In this document: one piece after another, positions 47,393 through 56,915 of the stretch
How positions within the stretch are numbered: position 1 is the first letter of the stretch
Layout: each line of letters opens with the position of its first letter
Source: Paraglaciecola chathamensis S18K6
GTDB taxonomy: Bacteria; Pseudomonadota; Gammaproteobacteria; Enterobacterales; Alteromonadaceae
Assembly (NCBI GenBank): GCA_000314955.1
Contig: BAEM01000002.1
Location: 1-64,000 of the forward strand
DNA: 64,000 bases
Direction: 5' to 3'
Position numbers and translations under genes: made by a program
Notes under the pieces: generated by a model
What the model was told of the DNA's origin: nothing
What the model saw: only the letters and a program-made list of their open reading frames with translations
The model's database searches: none

Positions 47393-49114
47393 GTGTTCAT
47401 TCTGCGGATTTCTTTTTTTGTGATTTTAGCGCTTATTTCTTCTCACGCGCTAGGAATGTCAGTTGATATTGAAGGGGTGGATGATAGCCGCCTTGAAGAT
47501 AATATCGAAACACATATTGGGATTATCGGCGCACCTGTTGGCTGTGAAATGACAGCTAACTATCGTCAAACCATACAAGAAGCTGTCACTAAAGCGGCTC
47601 AGGCAATTGGCTACTATCAGTTAGAAACTTTGAAAATTCGTCTCTCAAAAGACGAAGAGTGCAGTGAACTATATCTTACTGTAAACCCTGGTTCCCGGGT
47701 TAAAATTAGCCAACGTCAGATCAAGTTAGTTGGGTCACAAACACCTGACCCAGTGTTGCAAACTATTATCGACAATGCACAACTTAAAGAGGGAGCGTAC
47801 CTTGAACAGGGCCAATATGAAGGTTTAAAAAGCCAACTGTTATCCAAAGCACAAGTTCGTGGTTATTTCGATGCCAAATTTACTGTGCAGGAAATTCGCA
47901 TCGATTTAAAGTCCTACTCAGCGAGTATTGATCTGCAATTTTCTGCGGGCCAGCGTTACGCCTTCGGAGAGTTACAAATTCCCGATGATGACAAAGCAAA
48001 AGTCTTAATTGAAGAGGTCATGACCTTTAAAAAAGGCGAGCCCTATCACGCCGACAAGCTAGCAGAGTTTAATCAAAACTTGAAGCTCACTGGATATTTT
48101 CAGCAAGTCGTTGCGCGGCCCTTGGTGAGTCAGGCAAACGAGGCAAATGTGCCTATTCAACTTATTGTCAGTGCGAAACCGCGAGACACTTTTAACATTG
48201 GTGGTGGCATTTCTACCGACACTGGCCCAAGCGGGCGTTTTAAGTGGCAGCGGCCTTGGGTCAACAGTAAAGGGCATAGTTTGTCCGCTGAAGCGTTTAT
48301 TTCAGACCCAGAGCAAAACGTGAGTGTGAAGTATAAAGTACCGCTAGAAGATCCCCTCAACAACTATTTAAGTTATCAAGCAGGCTTGAAAGCAGAAAAC
48401 GATAATGACACACAAAGTGAGTCAATTACCCTAGCAGTTCAGCGCCATTGGGGGGAGGCAGACAATGACTGGAAGCGCATTGGCTTTTTACGTTTAGAAC
48501 AAGAGAAGTTTACCCAAGGGACAGACGATGAACAAACCACGACCTTGCTTATTCCTGGCGTGACCCTGAGTCGACGTAGAGCGCGTGGCGGCCTTGATAT
48601 CAGCTGGGGAGATAAGCAGCAATATACCTTGGAAGGGGCGACTCAAGAAGTGGTGTCTGACATAGATTTAGTACGTATTGGTTTGCAATCTAAATGGTTG
48701 CGCTCTTACGGCAAGCATCGCGTCTTTGTGCGTGCCGAACTCGGCGCAATCGCGACCAACGATTTTTCTCAGGTACCCTCAAGCTTACGTTACTTTGCTG
48801 GTGGCGATCAAAGCGTGCGAGGCTTCGCTCTTAATACGCTCTCTCCGGTAGAAGATGACGAACTCACAGGCGGCCAATATTTAAACGTAGCGAGCATCGA
48901 ATACTCATATCCTGTGGTTCAAGATTGGCGAATAGCAGTGTTTACCGATATTGGTAACGCCAGCGATAAACCGTTTAAAGATCTCGCGACCGGTGTGGGG
49001 CTAGGTGCGAGCTGGTCATCCCCCGTGGGCCCGATTCGTTTTTACTTTGCGCGAGGCAATAGCGTGGACGAAACCACATGGCGCTTTCACTTTTCCATGG
49101 GGCCTGCACTATGA
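47393..49114 (+). CDS. tamA: Translocation and assembly module protein TamA
   Basis: TamA is an Omp85-family outer-membrane protein that works with TamB in envelope assembly. Signal peptide to about 20, three POTRA domains (about 22-265) with RVKISQRQIKLVG in the second, and a 16-strand barrel with the signatures RYFAGGDQSVRGFALNTLSP and GVGLGASWSSPVGPIRFYFARG. The GTG at 47393 is preferred, with GAGG five bases before it; a GTG at 47387 is in frame. Its stop overlaps the tamB start (ATGA), so the pair is coupled. Confidence 0.94.
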   Translation: MFILRISFFVILALISSHALGMSVDIEGVDDSRLEDNIETHIGIIGAPVGCEMTANYRQTIQEAVTKAAQAIGYYQLETLKIRLSKDEECSELYLTVNPGSRVKISQRQIKLVGSQTPDPVLQTIIDNAQLKEGAYLEQGQYEGLKSQLLSKAQVRGYFDAKFTVQEIRIDLKSYSASIDLQFSAGQRYAFGELQIPDDDKAKVLIEEVMTFKKGEPYHADKLAEFNQNLKLTGYFQQVVARPLVSQANEANVPIQLIVSAKPRDTFNIGGGISTDTGPSGRFKWQRPWVNSKGHSLSAEAFISDPEQNVSVKYKVPLEDPLNNYLSYQAGLKAENDNDTQSESITLAVQRHWGEADNDWKRIGFLRLEQEKFTQGTDDEQTTTLLIPGVTLSRRRARGGLDISWGDKQQYTLEGATQEVVSDIDLVRIGLQSKWLRSYGKHRVFVRAELGAIATNDFSQVPSSLRYFAGGDQSVRGFALNTLSPVEDDELTGGQYLNVASIEYSYPVVQDWRIAVFTDIGNASDKPFKDLATGVGLGASWSSPVGPIRFYFARGNSVDETTWRFHFSMGPAL

Positions 49115-52100
49115 AGATATTAAAATACTGCGCAATTTTTATTGGCAGTTTGCTTGTGTTACTTGCCCTGACTGCATCGCCGTGGGGAACAAGAGGTGTA
49201 CTATTATTGGCCGATAGTAGCCTCGATGAATTGGACATCGACTATGGCTCAGGGAGCTTACTATCCCAGCTGACGTTGAATCGTGTGGCCTATGTGACTC
49301 CAGATATGAGTTTAAAAGTCAGTAAACTCGCTGTTGATGTCAATTGGTCGTGCGTGGCGACGATGCACGCATGTTTAACTGCACTAAGTGCGCAAAGTGT
49401 TGCTGTGCAACTGTCTTCGAGTGAAGAGCAATCTGCGCCAAGTAACGAGCCACTAGAACGTATTACTTTACCTATTCCTGTTAGCGTGGATGCACTGGAT
49501 ATTCGCAACATTCGGGTTGATGTCGCCAACACGCTTGAGATGAAAATTAACTCAGTATCGAGTGAACTTAGCATGTTCCGCACATTGAATATCGAGCATC
49601 TCACCTTGAGCGGTACCCGTATTGTATTGCCAAATGAACCTACAGAGGCACCTGATAAGGACGGCTCAGCGCTCGACATTCAGGCCATTGCGAATTGGCA
49701 TTACACGCCAATTAAACTAGCGCCTATTGTGTTCCCGATCGTGATGCGAGCTAACAACGTGGCCGTGGATGATCTGTTAATCTCTCGAGGCAAAGAACCC
49801 GTATTCGACATTAGTGCACTGCGGGCAGCCATTGATATTACCCCTAAGTTACTCACAGTAAAAAAACTGCAGGTGAGCTCAAGTTTGGGTGAGGCTGAGT
49901 TAACCGCTAGTGTGAATAAACAATGGCGGCACCAGTTAAAAATGCAGCTAAAAAGTGCACAGGACAGTACATACCCTATTGATGCTCAGTTGAATTTAAA
50001 AGGAAACTTACAGCGCAGTGAACTTAACCTCACCACCAGCGGAGTCCTTGATCTAGCCGCTAATGCCAGCGTTGATTTACAGTCGGCACAATTGCCTCTT
50101 TCGCTAGAGGTTAATTGGCAGCCTGTGGATTGGCCCCCAGAACAAGCAAATATTCAGCTCGAGAAAGGTCAGCTGTCTGTTAGTGGCAACTTAAATCAGT
50201 ATCAGCTAGCACTCGATACTGCATTAAAAGGCCAGTCTGTTCCGCACACATTAGTGGCGATGCGAGCAGAAGGGAACAACCGTCAAGCCAATATAAAACA
50301 CATCACTTTAGACACGCTAGGTGGTCGAGTTCAAGCAACCGCTAAAGTGACGATAGATACATTGCTGAAATGGCAAAGTCATATTGAGTTTAATAACATT
50401 CAGCCTCAGCAATTTTGGCTCGAACTAGAAGCTAATGTAGAAGGTAATGTGGATATTGATGGTCAGTATGATGGCCAAATTGTGCGTGCCCACATGCGTG
50501 AGCTTTCCGCGTCAGGCGACTGGTTAGATTATCAATTAAGCGCATCAGGAGAGGCTAAGTTCAATTCACAAGAGGGGATTGAAGTACCCGAACTGCTGGT
50601 GAAAACCGGGGATAATCAAGTCACGATGACCGGCACATTGGAAGCTTTTGACGATGTTCAAGCGCAATTATCGCTAGACGCTCAAGATCTATCTCAGTTG
50701 TACCCCACTTTTGCTGGTAAAGCCCAGCTTAACGCACAGATTGATGGCACGTTGACCGCGCCTGAAATCGACTTTGATGGCTCAGCGGACAAACTTACTT
50801 TGCCTGATATGCGTATTTCTCAGCTAGCAACCAAAGGACAGGTTATTTGGGATGAAGATAAGCAAGCTAAGGTCGAACTACAACTTAGCAATGCGATGAT
50901 CGCTCAGCAAAATATTGCCAACCTAAATGTCGCACTTAATGGTGACGCCCAAGAACACCAAATAAGCTTATCCCTCAACAGCGATGTAGCCAATGTCGTG
51001 ACTAAACTTCATGGCAGCCTAGCACAAAGCCAGTGGGATGGGGTGTTAGACGTAGCGACCATCGCGTTAGACGCAGGGCAATTCAGTTTAGAGCAGCAAG
51101 AGCCATCCATACATGCAAATTGGGCGAAAAATGAGTATCGCTTATCCCCATTTTGTTTGTCCGATGATGAGGCCAGTGTGTGTATCAAACAAGCTGAATA
51201 TCTAGCCAGCACGGCGCAATTTGATATTGCGATAAACGAGTTACCTTTATCACCTGTACTCAGTGCTAATCTACCTCAGCTACAAGGGGTAGATACGGAT
51301 GCTAAATTAAACCTGTTGGCAAAAGGGCAATGGAATACTAAAGAACTACCAATAGTTGAGGCAGATATTAGCCTGACGCCATCTGTATGGACGGTCGAAG
51401 GGGCGGCTACTCCCCTTGAGCTTGATGCACTGAATGTTAAAGTCAATACGATCACCCAGAAGAACACTTCATCTCAACGTATTACCAGCAAACTTACCTT
51501 AGAAAGTAAACAATTGGGTGCTATCCGCTCTGATGTGAGTTTGCAAGTCAATGGTGATGAAAAACCCATTTCAGGGCAACTTACTTTAGACACAATTACC
51601 TTAGGCGCGGCAGCGCAATTTGTACCTCAGTTAACTGAATTAGCAGGCATTGTTGATGGCACGGTTGATATCAGCGGTAGTTTAACCACACCGCTAATCA
51701 AGGGTGAAGTGAAATTACATGACGGTGCTGTTGCAGGTTCAATGCTCCCTTCGCGGGTTAATCAGGTGGAACAACGAATCAACTTTACAGGCCAGGCAGC
51801 TACGCTTACTGGTTCGTTTCAATTAGGCAACGGCAAAGGACAAGTGGATGGCGAGTTTGATTGGCAAGATACCCCAAGCGCGGTGGTGAATGTTAAAGGT
51901 AGCGAAATGGAAATCGACTATCAAAATATGGTGCGGGCTAAGTTATCACCTGACGTCAACGTTGAATTCGGTGCCACGGGATTGTCGGTAAAAGGTGAAG
52001 TAACCCTGCCTTATGCGCGGATCAGAGTGCGAGAATTACCGCCTAGTGCTATATCGCCTTCTAGTGATGTGGTGTTGGTCAATGATCAACAGGCAGTAGT

Positions 52101-52866
52101 GGAAGATGAAATGCCGTTGAAGCTATCGTTGCAGGTGAATATTGACCCGAAAAAGAATAATGACGTTAAAGTGGATGCGTTTGGATTAACGTCAGATTTG
52201 CAAGGCTCTTTGTTATTAACACAAGATGGCGAAGTGCTTAACGCCAATGGTGAGCTGAATTTAGTCAACGGTCGCTATAAAGCGTACGGCCAGGATTTGG
52301 TAATACGTGAAGGAGAAATCCAATTTAGCGGTCCTATCGATAGCCCGTACCTTGTGGTTGAAGCCGTTCGAGATCCAGATAAAACGGCAGACGATGTTAT
52401 AGCAGGTTTGCGAATACAAGGCAGTGCCTCGCAACCACAAGTGAGTGTGTTTTCTGACCCAAGTATGGACCAGCCAGAAGCCTTGTCTTATCTGTTGCGT
52501 GGTACCGCTATCAACAGTGAAGATGAAACCTCAAGTGATGCGGCACTCGCCAGTGCCTTAATTGGCTTCGGTTTAGGCAAAAGTGAAAACAAGGTGACCA
52601 ACATTGGGCGCAAAATAGGTGTTGAAGATTTAGCACTAAACACCAGTGGTGCGGGTGATGAAACTAAGCTTTCTGTCTCAGGCTATATCGCGCCCGGTGT
52701 ACAGATTCGTTATGGTGTAGGGGTATTTGATTCAGTTTCTGAGGTTGCTTTACGCTATCAGTTAATACCTAAACTGTATCTTGAAGCGGTCAGCAGTTTA
52801 AATAGTGAGCTAAACTTATATTATCAATTCTCCTTAGATGACGAGGAAGATACCAAGCCTGAGTAG
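49111..52866 (+). CDS. tamB: Translocation and assembly module protein TamB
   Basis: TamB is a 1251-residue periplasm-spanning protein anchored in the inner membrane (TM about 6-24) whose beta-taco body moves phospholipids or substrates toward the outer membrane. The C-terminal DUF490 region contains ADDVIAGLRIQGSASQPQVSVFSDPSM and ALSYLLRGTAIN, which identify the family. Start is the ATG at 49111 overlapping the tamA stop, not the in-frame ATG at 49078 inside tamA. Confidence 0.95.
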   Translation: MKILKYCAIFIGSLLVLLALTASPWGTRGVLLLADSSLDELDIDYGSGSLLSQLTLNRVAYVTPDMSLKVSKLAVDVNWSCVATMHACLTALSAQSVAVQLSSSEEQSAPSNEPLERITLPIPVSVDALDIRNIRVDVANTLEMKINSVSSELSMFRTLNIEHLTLSGTRIVLPNEPTEAPDKDGSALDIQAIANWHYTPIKLAPIVFPIVMRANNVAVDDLLISRGKEPVFDISALRAAIDITPKLLTVKKLQVSSSLGEAELTASVNKQWRHQLKMQLKSAQDSTYPIDAQLNLKGNLQRSELNLTTSGVLDLAANASVDLQSAQLPLSLEVNWQPVDWPPEQANIQLEKGQLSVSGNLNQYQLALDTALKGQSVPHTLVAMRAEGNNRQANIKHITLDTLGGRVQATAKVTIDTLLKWQSHIEFNNIQPQQFWLELEANVEGNVDIDGQYDGQIVRAHMRELSASGDWLDYQLSASGEAKFNSQEGIEVPELLVKTGDNQVTMTGTLEAFDDVQAQLSLDAQDLSQLYPTFAGKAQLNAQIDGTLTAPEIDFDGSADKLTLPDMRISQLATKGQVIWDEDKQAKVELQLSNAMIAQQNIANLNVALNGDAQEHQISLSLNSDVANVVTKLHGSLAQSQWDGVLDVATIALDAGQFSLEQQEPSIHANWAKNEYRLSPFCLSDDEASVCIKQAEYLASTAQFDIAINELPLSPVLSANLPQLQGVDTDAKLNLLAKGQWNTKELPIVEADISLTPSVWTVEGAATPLELDALNVKVNTITQKNTSSQRITSKLTLESKQLGAIRSDVSLQVNGDEKPISGQLTLDTITLGAAAQFVPQLTELAGIVDGTVDISGSLTTPLIKGEVKLHDGAVAGSMLPSRVNQVEQRINFTGQAATLTGSFQLGNGKGQVDGEFDWQDTPSAVVNVKGSEMEIDYQNMVRAKLSPDVNVEFGATGLSVKGEVTLPYARIRVRELPPSAISPSSDVVLVNDQQAVVEDEMPLKLSLQVNIDPKKNNDVKVDAFGLTSDLQGSLLLTQDGEVLNANGELNLVNGRYKAYGQDLVIREGEIQFSGPIDSPYLVVEAVRDPDKTADDVIAGLRIQGSASQPQVSVFSDPSMDQPEALSYLLRGTAINSEDETSSDAALASALIGFGLGKSENKVTNIGRKIGVEDLALNTSGAGDETKLSVSGYIAPGVQIRYGVGVFDSVSEVALRYQLIPKLYLEAVSSLNSELNLYYQFSLDDEEDTKPE

Positions 52867-52889
52867 TAAGGTGTTTGCCAATAATAGCT

Positions 52890-52968
52890 CATGCGCGGCG
52901 CTCGCTGCGCCATAATCAAAAACCGCTGGCGCATTGAGGGGGCTCTTGTTAATACGGATTGGTATTAA
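52890..52968. repeat. Intergenic repeat region with copy 2 of the dispersed element
   Basis: After tamB comes a GC-rich inverted repeat (GGCGC-5-GCGCC near 52896-52910). At 52949-52968 follows ttaatacggattggtattaa, nearly identical to the sequence at 14-32. The block resembles small palindromic intergenic elements. A mobile origin is an inference. Confidence 0.45.
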
Positions 52969-53106
52969 GTTCTTGTCATAAATCTTGTGACTTTTAGCGC
53001 TAGCATTACGTCTATTGTCGTTCATCACGCTGGTAGCGTACTTTTATAAATCCATTTTATTATTATCGCATCATCATTACCTTGCCCATATTGAATAGGA
53101 GTCATC

Positions 53107-54444
53107 ATGGCTGAATTACTACCCGAGTTGATTGAAGAAGTCGTATCGGCTCCAGAACGTGGTGAGCAGGATAATGTAATGGCGCTCGTGGCGGCACAAG
53201 ACACAGATGATGTGGCGTTATTACTTGAGTCATTACCTTTAGATCAAAGGCTTAATGTATGGGACAGCATTCCTAAGCGTCGTCGCTTAGACGTGTTAGT
53301 GGCTATGCGTGGCGACCCCCGTGAAACGCTCATTGCCGCCACCGATGTAAGTGAATGGGAAGCCATTTTTTTTGAAGTCGATGCCGAGCAACTGCTGGAA
53401 TTATCAGATTCATTGCCCAATACCTTGGTGGATAAAGCACTGGACGCGATGGACAAGCAGCAGCGTCAGTACTTCACAGATGCTAGTCAGTTTACCGATG
53501 AACAGGTAGGCCATTGGTTAAGCCAAGACCCCCTCGTACTGCCATTGAATGCGAAAGTGCGTGATGCATTGCGCCTAATACGTCGTGACGTACCCACGCA
53601 TGCTGACACCATATTTTTGGTCAATCGCGCTGGGCAGTTTTCAGAAGCTGTGAAGCTAACGAATGTAATGGGATTACCGGAACATGTTCCATTAGTCGAT
53701 TTATCCGAAGACGTATTCGACACGATTAATGCCACAGATGAGTTAACCATGGCATCGCTGGCAGTGCAGCGTTCAGGCTTTGCTTCTTTACCGGTAGTGG
53801 ATGAGCAAAACAAAGTCTTAGGCCGGTTAGATATCACGACCGCTAGCGAATTATTAAACGAGTTTTATGAACGCCAAGTGATGGCGACTGCAGGTATGGA
53901 TGAAGACGAAGATTTATTCTCGTCGGTACCTAAGAGCGCTAAAAACCGTGCTGTATGGCTCGGTATCAACTTGCTTACGGCTTTTTTGGCGTCTGCCTTT
54001 ATCGGCATATTCGAAGGGACTTTGCAGCAAGTGGTCGCGCTTGCGGTATTGATGCCGATTGTGGCCAGCATGGGCGGAATAGCGGGTAGCCAAACACTAA
54101 CGCTCATGATTCGCGGATTAGCGTTAGGGCAGGTGACTAGTTCAAACTTCAAGGCATTACTTAAAAAAGAGCTCAGTGTAGGCGGCTTAAACGGGGTGGT
54201 TTGGGCTTTGGTTATAGGGTGTATCGCATATTTTTGGTTTGCTGATCCTATGCTGGGTTTAGTGATTTGCTTAGCGATTTTATTGAACATAATAGCGGCC
54301 GCAGCAGCGGGGGTAGTGGTACCGATGATATTGCACAAGCTCGATATTGACCCTGCGCTTTCAGGCTCAGTCATTTTAACCACGGTGACTGATATAGTTG
54401 GCTTTGTTGCATTCTTAGGGTTAGGCACTTTGTTTTTATTGTAA
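53107..54444 (+). CDS. mgtE: Magnesium transporter MgtE
   Basis: MgtE is a dimeric Mg2+ channel. The 445 residues give an N-domain (MAELLPELIEEVV... about 1-130), tandem CBS domains (about 135-255, VPLVDLSED and FASLPVVDEQNKVLGRLDI) that close the pore at high Mg2+, and five TM helices (about 285-445). These include the conserved MPIVASMGGIAGSQTLTLMIRGLALG and PALSGSVILTTVTDIVGF with the pore aspartate. AGGAG before the ATG. No M-box riboswitch is apparent upstream. Confidence 0.95.
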   Translation: MAELLPELIEEVVSAPERGEQDNVMALVAAQDTDDVALLLESLPLDQRLNVWDSIPKRRRLDVLVAMRGDPRETLIAATDVSEWEAIFFEVDAEQLLELSDSLPNTLVDKALDAMDKQQRQYFTDASQFTDEQVGHWLSQDPLVLPLNAKVRDALRLIRRDVPTHADTIFLVNRAGQFSEAVKLTNVMGLPEHVPLVDLSEDVFDTINATDELTMASLAVQRSGFASLPVVDEQNKVLGRLDITTASELLNEFYERQVMATAGMDEDEDLFSSVPKSAKNRAVWLGINLLTAFLASAFIGIFEGTLQQVVALAVLMPIVASMGGIAGSQTLTLMIRGLALGQVTSSNFKALLKKELSVGGLNGVVWALVIGCIAYFWFADPMLGLVICLAILLNIIAAAAAGVVVPMILHKLDIDPALSGSVILTTVTDIVGFVAFLGLGTLFLL

Positions 54445-54601
54445 TTGGTCTAAGAGGATTCTGTGATTCGCATTGTGCCCTGGCTTTTAAGTCCTAACGA
54501 GCGTGTAATTATTTCCTACAAATATGCAAAAGCTACAAGCATACACGCTAGTAAATACCGGCTAATCAGTATTGAACGGTGATTATTAATCAATTCTTAT
54601 G

Positions 54602-54619
54602 TTGGCACACATGTCGCTT
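54602..54619 (+). promoter_or_regulatory. Sigma-54-like promoter before the DUF1328 gene
   Basis: TTGGCACACATGTCGCTT keeps the GG-N10-GC spacing of -24/-12 elements, with TTGGCAC matching consensus and TCGC in place of TTGC. It lies about 60 bases before the ATG at 54680. Confidence 0.5.
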
Positions 54620-54679
54620 AAGTGGATAGGCTGAAGAGGCATTTACCTCTTTGCTTATTTGGTTTTGAAGGAAGTGTGT

Positions 54680-54856
54680 ATGTTAACTTGGGCCCTAACT
54701 TTTTTTGTGCTAGGCGTAATAGCGGCCGTTTTCGGATTTGGTGGTGTGGTAGGCGTTGCAGCCAGCATTGCTAAATTGATTTTCATTATATGTTTGGTGC
54801 TGGTGGTTATTTTCAGTGCTTTAGCGTTTAGACAGTACAAGAAGCAAACTAACTAG
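54680..54856 (+). CDS. DUF1328 (YtjA-type) small membrane protein
   Basis: This 58-residue protein has two hydrophobic helices (about 2-20 and 28-48) and the DUF1328 signature GFGGVVGVAASIAKLIFIICL, ending in a basic RQYKKQTN tail. AAGGAAG precedes the ATG at 54680; a longer frame from 54659 is not needed. Small proteins of this family are of unknown role, often near stress genes. A sigma-54-like box lies upstream and a BON-domain gene downstream. Confidence 0.82.
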   Translation: MLTWALTFFVLGVIAAVFGFGGVVGVAASIAKLIFIICLVLVVIFSALAFRQYKKQTN

Positions 54857-54972
54857 TTCATCGCGTTTTTATCTCCTTTTAGGACGACGCAGTTCTTACA
54901 TCAAATAGCGTAATTTTTGCGTTTAGTTACGCAGTCTTCATCTTTTTTGGTAAATAAATCAGTGAGTTATTC

Positions 54973-54990
54973 TTGGCATTATTCTCGCAT
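54973..54990 (+). promoter_or_regulatory. Sigma-54-like promoter before the BON gene
   Basis: TTGGCATTATTCTCGCAT again has GG-N10-GC and the same TCGC at -12 as the site at 54602. It lies about 43 bases before the ATG at 55033, with the expected start point near 55000. Confidence 0.5.
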
Positions 54991-55032
54991 TTACCCCGTT
55001 GAGAGAATGTGCTGGTTTTCCTGGAGGCAAAG

Positions 55033-55581
55033 ATGAACAAGATATTGCGCAGTTTTACCCTATTTACCGCCTTAAGTGCCGCGAGTATTGGCGTGCACGC
55101 CGGAAACTATTGGACGGCAAGCGCTCAAGATGGCTGGATAGACGGCTACGTAGAAGCCACCTTGTTGCTAAGTGGCAACTTAGACGCATCTGGTATTGAT
55201 ACGGATGTGGACGACGGAACAGTAACCCTCAGAGGCAAAGTAGAAACGGATGTTGATAAGGCCTTAGCGCAAGAGCTCGCGCTCGGTGTAGAAGGCGTTA
55301 TAGGTGTAGAAAATATGCTGACTGTTTTTTCCCCTGGCGACAATGACGATGCTGCGAAGCAACGAAAATTGACAGACGAAAAGGTCGCCACTGTGGTTAA
55401 AACGCGTCTGTTGGTGGCGCCTAATGTGACCAGCGCTGATATTGATGTCAATAGCACAAAAGGTGTGGTTGTGCTGCAAGGCAAGGTTAAGAATGACGCT
55501 GAAAAGCAACGGGCTACAGAGATAGCCACTAAGGCAAGTGACGTGGAAAAAGTCATCAACAAATTATCGGTAAGTGAGTGA
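55033..55581 (+). CDS. Periplasmic protein with two BON domains (OsmY-like)
   Basis: This 182-residue protein has a signal peptide cleaved about residue 23 (GVHA). Two BON domains follow: the first around WIDGYVEATLLLSGNLDASGIDTDVDDGTVTLRGKV and VIGVENMLTVF, the second around KTRLLVAPNVTSADIDVNSTKGVVVLQGKV and ASDVEKVINKLSV. Layout resembles OsmY, a periplasmic chaperone-like stress protein. GGAGG stands before the ATG at 55033. The sigma-54-like box just upstream suggests conditional expression. Confidence 0.85.
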   Translation: MNKILRSFTLFTALSAASIGVHAGNYWTASAQDGWIDGYVEATLLLSGNLDASGIDTDVDDGTVTLRGKVETDVDKALAQELALGVEGVIGVENMLTVFSPGDNDDAAKQRKLTDEKVATVVKTRLLVAPNVTSADIDVNSTKGVVVLQGKVKNDAEKQRATEIATKASDVEKVINKLSVSE

Positions 55582-55661
55582 TCTCGATTTCAGTTAATCC
55601 ACTATTAGACTGGCCGAGCAATGCTATAAAAACAATAACCAATGCAGTAAGAGGTAGTATT

Positions 55662-55823
55662 ATGAATAATCAAAATAAGAACGCATATTTCAATTGGTTT
55701 GACAAAGTGAACCACCCGCAACCTGAAGATACAGCGCTTGTTGAGCGCTTAGAGCAGGAAAATGCATTATTGAAAAAAATACTCATGCAAAAACAGCAAG
55801 AAGGTATTGAAACCGCTGTGTGA
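55662..55823 (+). CDS. Small coiled-coil protein
   Basis: This 53-residue hydrophilic protein has AAGAGG at proper distance from the ATG at 55662. The C-terminal half (EDTALVERLEQENALLKKILMQKQQ) has a heptad pattern of leucines typical of a short coiled coil. An aromatic N-terminus (AYFNWFDKV) precedes it. I do not recognise the family; it may dimerise or bind a partner. It lies between the BON and REC-GGDEF genes on the same strand. Confidence 0.6.
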   Translation: MNNQNKNAYFNWFDKVNHPQPEDTALVERLEQENALLKKILMQKQQEGIETAV

Positions 55824-55912
55824 TTATTGAACAATGAGGTTTCGTTAATGCTGTCTGTTCGTTTCTTCTGTGTCTCAGCGAAATGTAACGGCAAATAACC
55901 TAAAGAGCCTCT

Positions 55913-56845
55913 ATGCACAGCCCAGCGACATCCAACGTATTAAAACAAACACTATTAGTGATTGAAGACGATGGTGAGCAACTGGATATGCTGACTGAGC
56001 ATTTCGCTGATTCGTTTCATCTCCTAGTCAGTGTCAACAATGAAGATGCCCTCAAGTTAACTGTTAATGCGCCAATCGACTTGCTGATGATCAATGCATC
56101 ATCTAGCACAATCGATTGGCTGTTACTGTGCTCTCGTCTGAAAGAACACCCTCTGACGCTAGATATACCTTTGCTTTTATACGGTAAAAATGTCACGCAA
56201 GCGATGATTTTACCTGGCTTAAAAGCAGGCGCCCTGGATTTCATTTCTCTGCCCATCGATTTTGCTATTTTGGATGCAAAAATTCACAACCATATGCAGC
56301 TGTCAGCGAAGCTTCGCACTCTGGCGCTTATATCTTGCACTGACGGCTTAACGGGTGTGCCGAATCGCATGCAACTTGATACTACCTTCAGTCGGTTTTG
56401 GTACGCAGCTATTCGCGGGCAACATGAGCTGTCAGTGTTAATGATCGACATCGATTTTTTCAAAGGTTTTAATGACAACTATGGGCATGTAGCTGGGGAT
56501 GAATGCCTTAAGAAAGTGGCTAACGCCATCTATGATAGCTTGCAACGAGAAAGTGACGCCATGGGGCGTTATGGCGGTGAAGAATTTTTAGTGCTGCTAC
56601 CGTTTACCGATAAAATGGGCGCTGAACTGATTGGCCGCTCGATTTTAACCGCCATTGAAAACCTCGGCATTGATAACAAAGCGTCAACGGTAAACGAGAA
56701 GGTCACTGTCAGTGTGGGGGTCGCCACGCTAAATCATAAAGATATTAATGATGACACTTTTAATCACCCAGAGTACCTGATTGAGCAAGCGGATAAACGC
56801 TTGTACGAGGCCAAGCATCAAGGGCGTAATCGACTCGTCAGTTAG
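55913..56845 (+). CDS. Diguanylate cyclase with degenerate receiver domain
   Basis: This is a 310-residue cytosolic protein. An N-terminal receiver-like domain (about 10-125) keeps the acidic pair (EDD, 18-20), but the phospho-acceptor position is Asn61 (LLMINASS) and the conserved lysine is Leu114 (ISLPID), so phosphorylation is unlikely. The GGDEF domain (about 140-305) has [14 protein letters not shown] and an intact GGEEF (222-226), with an RESD inhibitory I-site five residues before it. It should make c-di-GMP with product inhibition; its signal input is unknown. It follows the BON and coiled-coil genes. Confidence 0.87.
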   Translation: MHSPATSNVLKQTLLVIEDDGEQLDMLTEHFADSFHLLVSVNNEDALKLTVNAPIDLLMINASSSTIDWLLLCSRLKEHPLTLDIPLLLYGKNVTQAMILPGLKAGALDFISLPIDFAILDAKIHNHMQLSAKLRTLALISCTDGLTGVPNRMQLDTTFSRFWYAAIRGQHELSVLMIDIDFFKGFNDNYGHVAGDECLKKVANAIYDSLQRESDAMGRYGGEEFLVLLPFTDKMGAELIGRSILTAIENLGIDNKASTVNEKVTVSVGVATLNHKDINDDTFNHPEYLIEQADKRLYEAKHQGRNRLVS

Positions 56846-56864
56846 AAAGACGAAACAAGACATG

Positions 56865-56890
56865 AAAAAAGCGCCTGTTGGCGCTTTTTT
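56865..56890. terminator. Bidirectional terminator between diguanylate cyclase gene and purD
   Basis: AAAAAAGCGCC pairs with GGCGCTTTTTT around a 4-base loop; T-runs on both strands. Confidence 0.92.
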
Positions 56891-56915
56891 GGGTTTGGCT
56901 ATGTTCTAGCGTAGC

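Noticed and set aside
49078-49110. Earlier in-frame start for tamB inside tamA
   Set aside because: The ATGA overlap at 49111 gives a normal signal-anchor start.
53865-54428. Long open frame antisense to mgtE (187 codons)
   Set aside because: It mirrors the hydrophobic coding of mgtE, has low-complexity composition and no ribosome site or family match.
55611-55627. Third sigma-54-like site (CTGGCC...TGCT) before the coiled-coil gene
   Set aside because: GG and GC are separated by nine rather than ten bases, so the spacing fails.
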